The position numbers were made by a program, and so were the translations under genes. From the NCBI GenBank assembly GCA_017302355.1, contig JAFLDQ010000106.1, positions 1-11,532 of the forward strand: DNA of 11,532 bases, given 5' to 3'. This stretch comes from Dechloromonas sp. (lineage in GTDB: Bacteria > Pseudomonadota > Gammaproteobacteria > Burkholderiales > Rhodocyclaceae). The notes under the pieces are model-generated. The model made no database searches, was not told the origin of the DNA, and worked only from the letters and a program-made list of their open reading frames with translations. This document shows, piece after piece, positions 1 to 7,718 of this stretch; the first letter of the stretch is position 1, and every line of letters begins with the position of its first letter.

Positions 1-160
1 TGGTGCCGAGAATACGGCTGGTGTTGCTGAAGCTGACCGGCTGCGGGTTGCTCGACGAGCCGAACGCGGCGCAGACCGGAAGGGGAAGCTGGCGCACGGC
101 CGCTTCGAAAATCGAGTTGTGCGCTTCTGTCTGGACTAGCTGCTCTGCCAGGGTACTCAT
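1..160 (-). CDS. Partial CDS, N-terminal 53 residues of an unidentified protein
   Basis: The minus strand reads open from an ATG at 160-158 to the left edge of the window, so the 3' part of the gene lies outside. A Shine-Dalgarno-like GAGG lies 8 bases upstream of the ATG. The peptide begins MSTLAEQLVQTEAHNSIFEA and continues with a Ser/Asn-rich stretch (FGSSSNPQPVSFSNTS). I see no signal peptide, membrane segment or catalytic motif, and I do not recognise the family. It lies downstream of fbaA on the same strand but beyond a likely terminator, so it is probably a separate transcript. The good start and ribosome site argue that it is real; the function is unknown. Confidence 0.65.
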   Translation of the reverse strand, partial: MSTLAEQLVQTEAHNSIFEAAVRQLPLPVCAAFGSSSNPQPVSFSNTSRILGT

Positions 161-306
161 GGTTGGATCCTCGGTGGACAAGATGGGATTACTGTGAAAG
201 CCGCGTCAACGGCTGATGAATCTCCCCTGACCCGGGTGGACGAAGGCCGGGAGCGAAATGACGGGTTTGTGTAGCAGGCTCGGTGCGCAGCGGACGAACT
301 GGATAC

Positions 307-338
307 AAAAAAGGGCCAGCCCGGATCCGGACCAGCCC
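307..338 (-). terminator. Rho-independent terminator of fbaA
   Basis: Read on the minus strand, a GC-rich imperfect hairpin (GGGCTGG / CCGGATCCGG centre / GGCCC, bases 338-313) is followed at once by six T residues (312-307). It lies 22 bases past the fbaA stop codon, where a terminator is expected. The stem contains an internal mismatch region, so it is not an ideal hairpin. Confidence 0.65.
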
Positions 339-360
339 GTCTGCATGCGCCGCGCCGCGC

Positions 361-1434
361 TTACCCCAGGGTGCCGATGTTGTTGAGATCGGCAAAAGCC
401 TGCTTCAGTCTGGCCCGGAAGGCGTCCTCGCCCTTGCGCAGCCAGGCGCGCGGATCGTAGAACTTCTTGTTCGGCTTGTCGTCGCCTTCGGGGTTGCCGA
501 TCTGGCCCTGCAGATAGCCTTCGTTCTTCTTGTAGAAGCCCATCACGCCTTCCCAGAACGCCCACTGCAGGTCGGTGTCGATGTTCATCTTGACGACGCC
601 GTAGGAGATCGCTTCGCGGATCTCCTCGAGCGTCGATCCCGATCCGCCGTGGAAGACGAAGTTGACCGGGTGTTCCCCGGTGCCGAACTTCTTCTGCACG
701 AATTCCTGCGAGTTCTTCAGGATGACCGGCTGCAGCTTGACGTTGCCCGGCTTGTAGACGCCATGGACGTTGCCGAACGAGGCGGCGATCGTGAAACGGT
801 CGCTGACCTTCGACAGTTCTTCGTAGGCGTAGGCGACGTCCTCGGGCTGGGTGTAGAGGCGCGAGCTGTCCACGCCGGTATTGTCGACGCCGTCCTCTTC
901 GCCGCCGGTGACGCCCAGTTCGATTTCGAGCGTCATTCCCATCTTGCTCATCCGCTCGAGATAGCGCTTGCAGGTGTCGATGTTCTCCTCGATCGGCTCT
1001 TCCGACAGGTCGAGCATGTGCGAGCTGTAGAGCGGCTTGCCGTGGGCCTTGAAGTGCCGTTCGCCGGCATCGAGCAGGCCGTCGATCCAGGGCAGCAGCT
1101 TCTTGGCCGCGTGGTCGGTGTGCAGGATGACCGTCGCGCCATACAGTTCGGCCATCAGATGGATGTGCTGGGCGCCGGAGACGCCGCCGGCGATGCAGGA
1201 GCGCTGGGCGGTGTTGTCGAGGCCCTTGCCGGCAAAGAATTGCGCACCGCCGTTGGAGAACTGGATGATCGCCGGCGAATTGAGCTCGGCGGCGGTTTCC
1301 ATGACGGAGTTGACCGTGCTGGTGTTGATGACGTTGACTGCCGGCAGGGCGAACTGCCCGGCCTTGGCCAGTTCGAAGATGGCTTGCAACTCGTCGCCAG
1401 TGGCGACGCCGGGTTTGATCTGTGCTGAACTCAT
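361..1434 (-). CDS. fbaA: Class II (zinc) fructose-bisphosphate aldolase, FbaA type
   Basis: A cytoplasmic enzyme that reversibly cleaves fructose 1,6-bisphosphate to glyceraldehyde 3-phosphate and dihydroxyacetone phosphate, in glycolysis and gluconeogenesis. The 357-residue length matches E. coli FbaA (359), and similarity runs end to end. Visible residues: HTDH at 105-108 (catalytic Asp107, zinc His108), Glu172 in EIELG, the GGEEDGVDN stretch at 177-185, zinc His224 in GNVHG, His262 in the FHGGSGS phosphate-binding loop, and NIDTD at 284-288. The start (MSSAQIKPGVATGDE) aligns with the family N-terminus; the ribosome site is weak (GGAA, about 12 bases away). A sigma-70-like promoter lies about 90 bases upstream and a terminator just downstream, so it is probably monocistronic. 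This is the IIA type, not the Calvin-cycle-type aldolase found in many beta-proteobacteria. Confidence 0.97.
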   Translation of the reverse strand: MSSAQIKPGVATGDELQAIFELAKAGQFALPAVNVINTSTVNSVMETAAELNSPAIIQFSNGGAQFFAGKGLDNTAQRSCIAGGVSGAQHIHLMAELYGATVILHTDHAAKKLLPWIDGLLDAGERHFKAHGKPLYSSHMLDLSEEPIEENIDTCKRYLERMSKMGMTLEIELGVTGGEEDGVDNTGVDSSRLYTQPEDVAYAYEELSKVSDRFTIAASFGNVHGVYKPGNVKLQPVILKNSQEFVQKKFGTGEHPVNFVFHGGSGSTLEEIREAISYGVVKMNIDTDLQWAFWEGVMGFYKKNEGYLQGQIGNPEGDDKPNKKFYDPRAWLRKGEDAFRARLKQAFADLNNIGTLG

Positions 1435-1521
1435 GATTGGCTGATTCCGGTTGCGGTTGATCGGGAGGGGCGGGAAACGAGGGTGGAACGGACGACAGTA
1501 GGAAACGAGCGATTGAACGGA

Positions 1522-1551
1522 AGTATCCCCCGCCGTCGAGCGACCCGTCAA
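1522..1551 (-). promoter_or_regulatory. Candidate sigma-70 promoter for fbaA
   Basis: On the minus strand, TTGACG (1551-1546, 5 of 6 to the -35 consensus) is followed after 18 bases by GATACT (1527-1522, 4 of 6 to the -10 consensus). Predicted transcription start is near 1515, giving a leader of about 80 bases before the fbaA ATG. It lies between the stop codon of the HPr-domain gene and fbaA. Judged by eye only. Confidence 0.4.
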
Positions 1552-1694
1552 GCAACGGACGGCAACCGATGGCTGGCGCTCCCCGCGTTCCCCCCGCACC
1601 GGCCCGGCCAAGCGCGATCTTCCGGGCAACCGCGGTTGACCGCCCGGATTCCCTGGATGCGCCGCCGACCGGGATCGCCCCATGGTTGAGCGCG

Positions 1695-3281
1695 CTAACG
1701 CCGCAGATACGCCAGTTCCGGCGGCAGCAACACGTTGTTGCCGAAGTTGTCCTCGCCGTAGCCATGCCTGGCCAGGGTGTCGAGGTCGGCCAGCACGCGC
1801 CGGTCGCCGATGAAGGTGACGGTGAGGTCGGTGCGGATGTCCATTTGTCCCGTGGCCTGCAGGCCGGCAATCTCGGCCACGGTGTTTTCGAGGACGCCGC
1901 CGCCACGGCGGCCGATCTGGTCCGAAAGCTCGAGCGGCTGGCGGTAGAGGACGATCTTTCCCTCGCCGGCAAGGCGGTGAACGATGGCCAGCACAGCGGC
2001 TTCGACGGCTGCCGCGGCGAGCGCTCCGTCCCGCTTGGGAGCGACGCGGGCGATCTGCGCCGCCAGCCAACGTCGCTTGCGGGCATTGATGGTCTCGTTG
2101 GCGCGGAACAGGGCGAGCGGCGAACCCGCGTCGAACAGCTCGCCGTCCAGATCCATCCGCACCTCGCTGCCGTAATGCGCGACGATGCGCGCCACCAGAT
2201 TGGACGGGCGGACGTGGAAACCCCGGTAACAGGGCGCCGGCACGTCGAGGCGCGCGGGCTCGGCATAGCGGCGCAGAATGTCCTGGCTGAGGCGCTGCCC
2301 GGCGGCCAGATAGTCGCTGGAATAGGTCATGGCGTAGCCGAACAGCGTCGCCATGGCGGCGTCGATATCCACCACCGGCCCCTCGCTCAGCGCGGTATGG
2401 CCGATCCGCGGCCTGACGTGCCGCTCGTAGTAGTGGGCCAGGTCGGTCGCCATCCCGAGCAGGTGATAGATGACGCTGGCGTGACCGCGCAAGGTCGGCA
2501 GATCGGCGTCCGCAGTCTCGAGCGCGGTTCCGGCGACGTGCGTGTCGTAGAGGGACTGCAGGTTGTGGAAGCGGAAGGCGAGCTGGCGCAGACGTTCCTC
2601 GCTGACCGGGTCAGGGAAGCAGGCGGCATAGTCGACCGGCGCGACCCGGGCCGCGTCACGCAAGCGGCCGCTCTCGGCCGCCAGGTTCAGGAACTCCGTG
2701 GCCAGGTGGGGAATGGTGGCGCTGGGGTCGCCGGCAATGCGGTCGTCGCGATCGCGCAGCAGACGCCCCGGCGGCAGATGCTCCGAGAAATCCTCGGGCG
2801 ACGGGGCGAGGCCATCCACCCCGATGCCAAGCACTCGCGCTTCCTCCACGAGGCCGGCGGCGACCTTGGCGACGACGCCGCCCGCGAGGCGCAAATGTTC
2901 GCGGGTGGCGGCCAGGAAATCGCTGGCGATCGGCTGCAGCCGGTAGGCGGGCAGGCGGCGCTGTACATGGGCCAGCGCCTGGCCGATGCGGGCGAAGTTC
3001 CTCAGGGTCGCCGTCAGGGCGCGGAACCGGCTCCAGCGGCGGTTATGGCGGGCGCCGTACTCGTCGAGCACCTCCTCGAGCTTGTCCGACTCGAGCAGCA
3101 GGCGGCCGCTCAGTGGCCGCGTCAGATCCACTTCGCCGCCGCGCATGGCGGCCAGGCGGCAGGCGATCTCGAGCAGGGGCCGGCTACGGCCACGGATCAG
3201 ATCGTGAAACTGCCCGTCATCGATCAGCCTCTCGGCGGCCTCGCTCGCGGCCAGCCGGTCAGCGGTGGTGGTGGCGTCCAT
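1695..3281 (-). CDS. Large protein with an embedded HPr-like phosphocarrier domain
   Basis: A 528-residue, soluble-looking protein without signal peptide or membrane segments. Residues 1-340 are mainly alpha-helical in character (Leu/Ala/Arg/Glu rich) and I do not recognise them. At about 345-440 the sequence resembles the PTS phosphocarrier HPr: GFHVRPSN at 354-361 matches the active-site GLHxRPA loop with His356 as the candidate phospho-acceptor, followed by SEVRMDLDGELFDAGSPLALFRAN, which fits the following strands and the Ser46-region helix. The last 90 residues end in a hydrophilic segment (YGEDNFGNN). The start has a good ribosome site (AGGGGGA). True HPr is about 85-90 residues, so this is a domain fused to something larger. 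It lies upstream of fbaA on the same strand, which could hint at a carbon-metabolism sensor or regulator. No EI or EII gene is visible in the window. Domain call fairly likely; role unknown. Confidence 0.75.
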   Translation of the reverse strand: MDATTTADRLAASEAAERLIDDGQFHDLIRGRSRPLLEIACRLAAMRGGEVDLTRPLSGRLLLESDKLEEVLDEYGARHNRRWSRFRALTATLRNFARIGQALAHVQRRLPAYRLQPIASDFLAATREHLRLAGGVVAKVAAGLVEEARVLGIGVDGLAPSPEDFSEHLPPGRLLRDRDDRIAGDPSATIPHLATEFLNLAAESGRLRDAARVAPVDYAACFPDPVSEERLRQLAFRFHNLQSLYDTHVAGTALETADADLPTLRGHASVIYHLLGMATDLAHYYERHVRPRIGHTALSEGPVVDIDAAMATLFGYAMTYSSDYLAAGQRLSQDILRRYAEPARLDVPAPCYRGFHVRPSNLVARIVAHYGSEVRMDLDGELFDAGSPLALFRANETINARKRRWLAAQIARVAPKRDGALAAAAVEAAVLAIVHRLAGEGKIVLYRQPLELSDQIGRRGGGVLENTVAEIAGLQATGQMDIRTDLTVTFIGDRRVLADLDTLARHGYGEDNFGNNVLLPPELAYLRR

Positions 3282-3540
3282 GATTTGGTTTTCCCCCTAT
3301 TCCGGTTCCCCGGCCCCGGATCGTCGGTCGACATTCTCCGGCTTTTCCGCCAATCGACCAACGGGGGCGGTCGCAACGCGAGGAGTTCGCGGCGGCAAGC
3401 AGGCCATCGCGATCAATGCCGCAGGCAGCAGGCCGAAGCCGGGCCGATGCCTGGCCGCCTGGGCGCGAAAGCCGCGACGGTGTGCGGGACAGCGGCCCGC
3501 ACCCCTGCGGCCTCCCCTCGAAGGCGGCCATTCCGCCAGA

Positions 3541-4089
3541 TCAGCGGTCGCGTTCCGCGGAATGCGCGGCCCGCCGGTGGAATTCCTCCAGGAAGGCCTC
3601 CTTGGCGGCTTGCGGACTCATCGGCTCGATGATGTCGGGCAGGGCTTCGATTCCTTCGAGATAGTCCCACGGTTCGGTCGAATGGGGCATGAGATCGCGC
3701 TTCTCGGTGGCCAGGGCGATCCTGTCCGCACGCTTGATCGCCGGGTCGGGACGGGTCAGGTCGAGCGCGAAGCGCTGGCCGATGATCCGCATGACCCGCG
3801 CCTCGAGGACGCCGAATTCGGGAAAGAGGAATTTCAACGGCTTCACCATGTCACCGAGATAGGCCTCGGCCGCGTCATGGAGGAGGGCGTGCAGCCGAAG
3901 GGCTTGCGGCGCCAGCGACATGACCATCAGGCTGTGCTGGGCGACCGAATAGAAGGCGCTGGTCTGGCCGTTGAAACGGCGCTGGTAGGCGAGTCCGTGG
4001 GCGATGTCCTCGATCGCCACATCGTCGATGCGCGGACGGCCGAGATAGAAGCGGTTGCCGAGAAAGGTCGATACGTAGGCTGGGTTCAT
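3541..4089 (-). CDS. HD-domain phosphohydrolase, YfbR-like (possible 5'-deoxynucleotidase)
   Basis: A 182-residue cytoplasmic metal-dependent phosphohydrolase of the HD superfamily. Probable metal ligands are visible in the expected order: His52 (AQHS), His71-Asp72 (LLHDAAE) and Asp122 (KRADRIAL). The HDAAEAYLGDMVKPLK segment (71-86) has the same layout as the HDxxE(x)4GDxxxPxK signature of YfbR-type 5'-deoxynucleotidases, which remove phosphate from dNMPs; similar small HD proteins also occur in phages. Substrate is inferred from that signature only. The ATG at 4089 is preceded by AAGG at a suitable distance. In-frame sequence stays open upstream, but it has the composition of a non-coding frame and there is no better start. 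There is a gap of 259 bases to the HPr-domain gene on the same strand, so an operon is possible but not shown. Confidence 0.85.
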   Translation of the reverse strand: MNPAYVSTFLGNRFYLGRPRIDDVAIEDIAHGLAYQRRFNGQTSAFYSVAQHSLMVMSLAPQALRLHALLHDAAEAYLGDMVKPLKFLFPEFGVLEARVMRIIGQRFALDLTRPDPAIKRADRIALATEKRDLMPHSTEPWDYLEGIEALPDIIEPMSPQAAKEAFLEEFHRRAAHSAERDR

Positions 4090-4640
4090 GGCGTGGCCTT
4101 GCGAAGCGCGGGCCGGACTGGGCCGGAAAAGTGGATGCGGAGCGGCTTGCCGTTGCAGTTGAGCCTGCGGCAGCAGCGCCGCAGCGGATCGACGCGCCGC
4201 GCGGTCCGGGGCGAAAGACAACGGCGACCGCATGATAGCCGGCCGCCGGCCTCGCCGGGCGGCGGAGTCGCGCGGTCTGTCCGAGAGGAAGATTCTGGGC
4301 GCGGCGACTGTCGAAAAAACTGACAGCGCCCGGACGGCGCGTGCTGGAGCGGGCGCCCCGGCCGATCGCTGCGTCGGGTCCGGCAGGCATGGGCGAAGCC
4401 AAAAGTCGTCGACCGTCGCCGCCTCGCCGGCAACCTCGAGTCGCCGACCATTTTCGCGCGAAATCGACGGTCGACCGCAACCGCGGCGCCAGCCGCCGCC
4501 CGGCGGCGACCCCGGTGCGGCACGGCAGACGTTCGCTGCCGGTGACGACCCATGGGCATCGTCGGCCGATGGAAGCGGACTGATGTTTTTACAACACCGC
4601 AATGCCGGGAAAGGACAAAAGGAGGTCAACCGTCCCAGCA
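4090..4640 (+). other. Gene-free divergent intergenic region
   Basis: About 0.55 kb between the divergently read HD-phosphohydrolase and fapF-like genes. Open frames cross it, but none has a convincing start, ribosome site or recognisable protein. It holds a hairpin with a 10-bp broken stem (GGGCG 4297-4301 and CTGTC 4308-4312 against GACAG and CGCCC at 4322-4331) around an A-rich loop. Base composition becomes AT-richer from about 4580 rightwards, as expected for a promoter region of the plus-strand gene. I found no consensus sigma-54 element here. Confidence 0.5.
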
Positions 4641-4669
4641 TTGGGAGTATGCTGAATTATTGGTTAAAT
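4641..4669 (+). promoter_or_regulatory. Weak candidate sigma-70 promoter for the fapF-like gene
   Basis: TTGGGA (4641-4646) and TTAAAT (4664-4669) are 17 bases apart, each 4 of 6 to consensus, in an AT-rich patch. Against it: a start near 4676 would leave only about 8 bases of leader and cut into the GAAGGGG ribosome site at 4671-4677, so the true promoter may lie further upstream. Confidence 0.2.
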
Positions 4670-4683
4670 AGAAGGGGTTAGGG

Positions 4684-6006
4684 ATGAAAGTTAATCTGTA
4701 TTCCCGCGTGCCGTTCCGGGCCACCGGCGTTGCCGCGGCTTTGGCTCTCGTCTTCAGCGGATTCGCCCAGGCGGCGGAGATCTCGGCGGCCGAGGCCAAG
4801 GCGCTGAAGGCAAAGGTCAATGAACAGGCCAAGCGGATGGAAGCGCTCAAGAAGCAGCTGGCGGATACCGACGCCCGGTTGCAGAAGATCCAGCAGGCGC
4901 TGGGGGTCGAGGTTCCGGCCACGACCGTAGCCGCCGCCACGCCAGCGAAGGGCAAGGAACCGCCGCCCGCGCAGGTGGCCCAGGCGCCCAAGGCGGCGCC
5001 GGTTGCGCAGGCGGCTGCGGCGCAACCGCCGGCCACGGTCGGCGAAAGCCGGCCGGAACGGGTCCAGCAGGTGGCGCAGATCTTCGAACAGCCGGGCGTG
5101 CTGACGCCTGCCGGTCAGTTCTCCTTCGAGACCGGATTGCAGTACTCGTACTCGTCGAGCAACCGGGTATCGCTGGTCGGCTACACCATCATTCCGGCAA
5201 TCACCATCGGCCTCATCGATGTGCGCGAAGTCAGGCGCAATTCCACCGTCGCCAACTTCACCGGGCGCTGGGGCGTGACCAACCGCATGGAGCTCGAGGC
5301 CAAGATCCCGTATGTCTATCGCTCGGACGATCAACTGACCCGCCCGCTGAACATCGGCGCCGGCCGCGACGACCTCTTCAACAGTACCGGTCAAGGCATT
5401 GGCGATGTCGAGGCGACCGCGCGCTACCAGTTCAACGAAACGAGTGTCGATAAGCCGGTGTACGTCGGCAGCCTGCGCTTCAAGAGCCGCACCGGCAAGG
5501 ATCCGTTCGAGGTAGTGACCGAGACCACCCAGGCGCCGGAACTGATCACCAACCGGATGGAGACCGAGTTGCCGAGGGGTTCGGGCTTCTACACCATCCA
5601 GCCGGGCCTGACCGTCCTGTATCCAACCGACCCGGCGGTCTTCTTCGGCGGCATCAACTACCAGTTCAATCTCTCGCGTTCCGGGGTCACGATGAACACC
5701 ACCCAAGGGCCGGTGTATCTTGGCGAGGTGGATGCGGGCGATGTCTTCGGATTCAACTTCGGCATGGGACTGGCGCTCAACGAGAAGTCGTCGTTCAGCC
5801 TCGGCTACGACGGCGCTTCCGTCGGCAAGACGAAGATGAACGGGCAAGACGCCATCAACAGTTCGCGCATCCAGCTGGGAACGCTGATGCTCGGCTACTC
5901 GCAGCGCCTGACGCCGTCAACCTCGCTGGGACTGACGGTCGGCGTCGGCGTCACGCGGGATACGCCGGACGTGACGCTCGGATTGCGGGTGCCGATCTCG
6001 TTCTGA
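4684..6006 (+). CDS. fapF: FapF-like outer-membrane beta-barrel, amyloid secretion pore
   Basis: A 440-residue outer-membrane protein. A signal peptide covers residues 1-30 (cleavage after FAQA). A charged heptad-like helix at 33-73 (AEAKALKAKVNEQAKRMEAL) suggests a coiled coil. An Ala/Pro/Gln-rich linker spans about 77-123, and a beta-barrel fills 124-440 with alternating polar and non-polar strands, ending RVPISF with the terminal Phe typical of BAM-assembled proteins. Coiled coil plus linker plus barrel, and segments such as QPGVLTPAGQFSFE and GYTIIPAITIGLIDVREV, match my memory of FapF, the trimeric pore that exports Pseudomonas Fap amyloid subunits. Such barrels are often labelled generically as transporters or phenol-degradation MetA-like. 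It sits opposite a C39 peptidase and QNSG-motif secreted proteins, which supports the Fap assignment. The ribosome site is GAAGGGG, 6 bases before ATG. Unlike Pseudomonas, it is not in the same operon as the other genes. Confidence 0.82.
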   Translation: MKVNLYSRVPFRATGVAAALALVFSGFAQAAEISAAEAKALKAKVNEQAKRMEALKKQLADTDARLQKIQQALGVEVPATTVAAATPAKGKEPPPAQVAQAPKAAPVAQAAAAQPPATVGESRPERVQQVAQIFEQPGVLTPAGQFSFETGLQYSYSSSNRVSLVGYTIIPAITIGLIDVREVRRNSTVANFTGRWGVTNRMELEAKIPYVYRSDDQLTRPLNIGAGRDDLFNSTGQGIGDVEATARYQFNETSVDKPVYVGSLRFKSRTGKDPFEVVTETTQAPELITNRMETELPRGSGFYTIQPGLTVLYPTDPAVFFGGINYQFNLSRSGVTMNTTQGPVYLGEVDAGDVFGFNFGMGLALNEKSSFSLGYDGASVGKTKMNGQDAINSSRIQLGTLMLGYSQRLTPSTSLGLTVGVGVTRDTPDVTLGLRVPISF

Positions 6007-6043
6007 CGCCAGGCATGCTGTCCACGTCGGCGACAGCACAACG

Positions 6044-6067
6044 AAACGGGCCGCGAAGGCCCGTTTT
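6044..6067. terminator. Bidirectional hairpin terminator between fapF-like gene and fap operon
   Basis: A perfect 9-bp stem (AAACGGGCC 6044-6052, GGCCCGTTT 6058-6066) with a GCGAA loop. On the plus strand it is followed by TTTTCCGTTT, 38 bases past the fapF-like stop. On the minus strand the stem ends in TTTCGTTG, about 45 bases past the stop of the 299-residue protein. It serves the plus strand well and the minus strand more weakly. Confidence 0.85.
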
Positions 6068-6109
6068 CCGTTTCACCTTGCCGAAGGGCAGGACAGCCGG
6101 CGGTGAGGA

Positions 6110-7009
6110 TCAGCGCCGCAGGGAGCTGACGATGCCGTGCTGGATTGCGCTCTGAACCGACATCGCGCGCACCGTCTGCAGGCTGTTGACGCTGGCATTG
6201 ATGGTTGTGACGCTCTGGATCTTCTGGTCGTTCAGCGAGTTCTGAATGACCGTCGCGGCCGGGTTCTGGACGACCTGCGGGGCGACGTAGTTGCCCGGTC
6301 CGTTCTGAACGACCAGGGCGCCGGAAGAAGGCGTTGCCGGTAGCGCACCCGCAACGCTGGCTCCTCCGGCGGTCGACTGGAGATCCTTGAGGTTGAGCAC
6401 GTTGGTGGCGACCAGGTTGCCGTTGATGTAGACGGCGCGCTCGATGCCGATCGAGAACTTGAGACTGCCGCCCTCCAGCTCGAAACCGCCGCGAACCTCG
6501 TCGAGCGACGCCGTGTCCAAGGCCGCCAGTTGCGATCCCAGGACAGCGGCGGTGTCGGGCGCCTCCGGCGCTTGCCTTGGCAATTTCTTCGCAACGGGCT
6601 TTTCGGCGCCCGTCAGTTCCGCCAGGACGGCCTCGGCGAGGACGGCGGCGGGCGCCACCTCGGCAACCTCGACCCCGGCCGGCAGCGTTTCATCGACCGC
6701 GGCGACAGCATCCTGCGCCGCAGTGCTGCATTCGGCCGGCGCATGGTCGTCGAGCGGCCACGCGGCGAGCGACAGGAGTTCCGGCGCAACCGTGAGCGCG
6801 CGGCGCTTGGCCACGGCGCACGCCCGGCTGTCCGGGCCATCGGCGAGCGCCACGTTCATCGTGGCGGCGTCCTCGTCGCCATCGGCGCCCGCGGTCTGGA
6901 TGACATTTCCGAAAATCAGGGTTTCCAGGCTGCTCGCGAGGAACTGGACGGACACCGCCATCCCGCCGGCAACGAGCAGGCTGGAGAGTTGGAGGCGGGA
7001 GAAGATCAT
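6110..7009 (-). CDS. FapE-like secreted minor component with a double-glycine site
   Basis: A 299-residue protein. A hydrophobic N-terminus (residues 5-26) could be a signal peptide or membrane anchor; no clear cleavage site. Residues 40-155 are an acidic, Ala-rich, low-complexity stretch. At 161-175 a leader-peptidase-like motif appears: Leu at -15, -12 and -7, Val at -4, then Gly-Gly at 174-175 (LDEVRGG). The following domain (176-299) has FSIGIERAVYINGNLVATNV, then repeated VQN motifs (VVQNGPGN, VVQNP, VIQNSLNDQKIQ) and ends IVSSLRR. Position directly after the C39 peptidase, and VQN/TVIQNS motifs shared with the other operon proteins, suggest FapE, a minor fibre component in Pseudomonas; the match is by context and motif. 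Start: GAGGAG lies 6 bases before the ATG at 7009, while the upstream ATG at 7015 directly abuts it. It starts 10 bases after the peptidase stop, so translation is probably coupled. Confidence 0.75.
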   Translation of the reverse strand: MIFSRLQLSSLLVAGGMAVSVQFLASSLETLIFGNVIQTAGADGDEDAATMNVALADGPDSRACAVAKRRALTVAPELLSLAAWPLDDHAPAECSTAAQDAVAAVDETLPAGVEVAEVAPAAVLAEAVLAELTGAEKPVAKKLPRQAPEAPDTAAVLGSQLAALDTASLDEVRGGFELEGGSLKFSIGIERAVYINGNLVATNVLNLKDLQSTAGGASVAGALPATPSSGALVVQNGPGNYVAPQVVQNPAATVIQNSLNDQKIQSVTTINASVNSLQTVRAMSVQSAIQHGIVSSLRR

Positions 7010-7019
7010 GGCCATCTCC

Positions 7020-7718
7020 TCAGAAATCGGCGGGCCCGCGCTTGGGCAGGTTGTAGTCGGCGGTGCCGCGATGGTGACCGGCGGCAATCGGGCTGGCGGG
7101 AGCCGCCTGCCAGTCGCGGTCGGCGTTGAAGCGGGCGACTTCCAGCTTGTTCTTGACGACGAACAGGATGTTGTTGGCCCAGATCTCGTTGAACCTGTTC
7201 CGTGAAATGACCCGCGTGCCCGTGGACGGATCGCCGATCAGAACCCGGCCGTCGCGCAAGCCCTTGACCACGACGAAATGGAAATACCCGTTTTCCTTGA
7301 TCAGGACGATGGCCGGCACCTTGGCCGTCGAGAGCTTGTCCAGCTCGGCGACGTAGCCGTCGGCATCGAAGCCGTGGGCGACGAGGTAGCTTTTCATGTC
7401 GAGCAGCGAGAAGCCCTCCTTCCGGATCTTCGCCTGATCGCCGCTGACGAACATTTCGCGGAAGACATCCTGCTCGCTGACCCGGAAGTTGTAGTGATGG
7501 GTCAGCAGGGTGGCCAGCGCGGCCGACCCGCAACTGAAATCGTATTGCTGATGCAGCGTATTCTGGAAACGCTGTTCCTTCATGCTGACGACCGGCGCCG
7601 AGTAGGAAGCGCCCGCCTGCGCCGGGAGATCGACGAACCCCTTCGGAGCGGCCGCAGCGCCGACGGCGCCGGCCAGCAGCGAGAGGAGGCAGAGAACCCG
7701 CAGCGCAGGGCAGCGCAT
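7020..7718 (-). CDS. fapD: Periplasmic C39-family cysteine peptidase, FapD-like
   Basis: A 232-residue papain-fold peptidase. An N-terminal signal peptide covers about residues 1-24 (LLSLLAGAVGAAAA). The C39 catalytic set is visible: oxyanion Gln57 or Gln58 in QQYDFSCG, nucleophile Cys63, His147 in GYFHFVVVKG and Asp163 in IGDPSTG. C39 enzymes cleave after Gly-Gly leader sites, usually as the N-terminal domain of ABC exporters; here it stands alone and is exported, as is FapD of Pseudomonas fap operons. Both flanking genes encode proteins with an RGG site, making them candidate substrates. A C-terminal tail (about 205-232) is Ala/Pro/Gly-rich. The ATG at 7718 overlaps the preceding stop by one base (TGATG); a GTG one codon upstream, giving a 4-base overlap, is also possible. 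Translation is clearly coupled to the upstream gene. Confidence 0.88.
   Translation of the reverse strand: MRCPALRVLCLLSLLAGAVGAAAAPKGFVDLPAQAGASYSAPVVSMKEQRFQNTLHQQYDFSCGSAALATLLTHHYNFRVSEQDVFREMFVSGDQAKIRKEGFSLLDMKSYLVAHGFDADGYVAELDKLSTAKVPAIVLIKENGYFHFVVVKGLRDGRVLIGDPSTGTRVISRNRFNEIWANNILFVVKNKLEVARFNADRDWQAAPASPIAAGHHRGTADYNLPKRGPADF

Noticed and set aside
1622..1647. Inverted repeat CCGGGC / GCCCGG past the stop of the HPr-domain gene, considered as a terminator
   Set aside because: No T run follows, and the pairing competes with a nested stem; too weak to call.
3482..3502. Hairpin with a 7-bp stem (GTGCGGG / CCCGCAC) downstream of the HD phosphohydrolase gene
   Set aside because: No T tract on either strand; such stems are frequent by chance in sequence this GC-rich.
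4649..4681. Ten-codon open frame (MLNYWLNRRG) ending two bases before the fapF-like ATG, possible leader peptide
   Set aside because: No ribosome site at a workable distance (GGAGG is 23 bases away) and it overlaps AT-rich sequence better read as a promoter.
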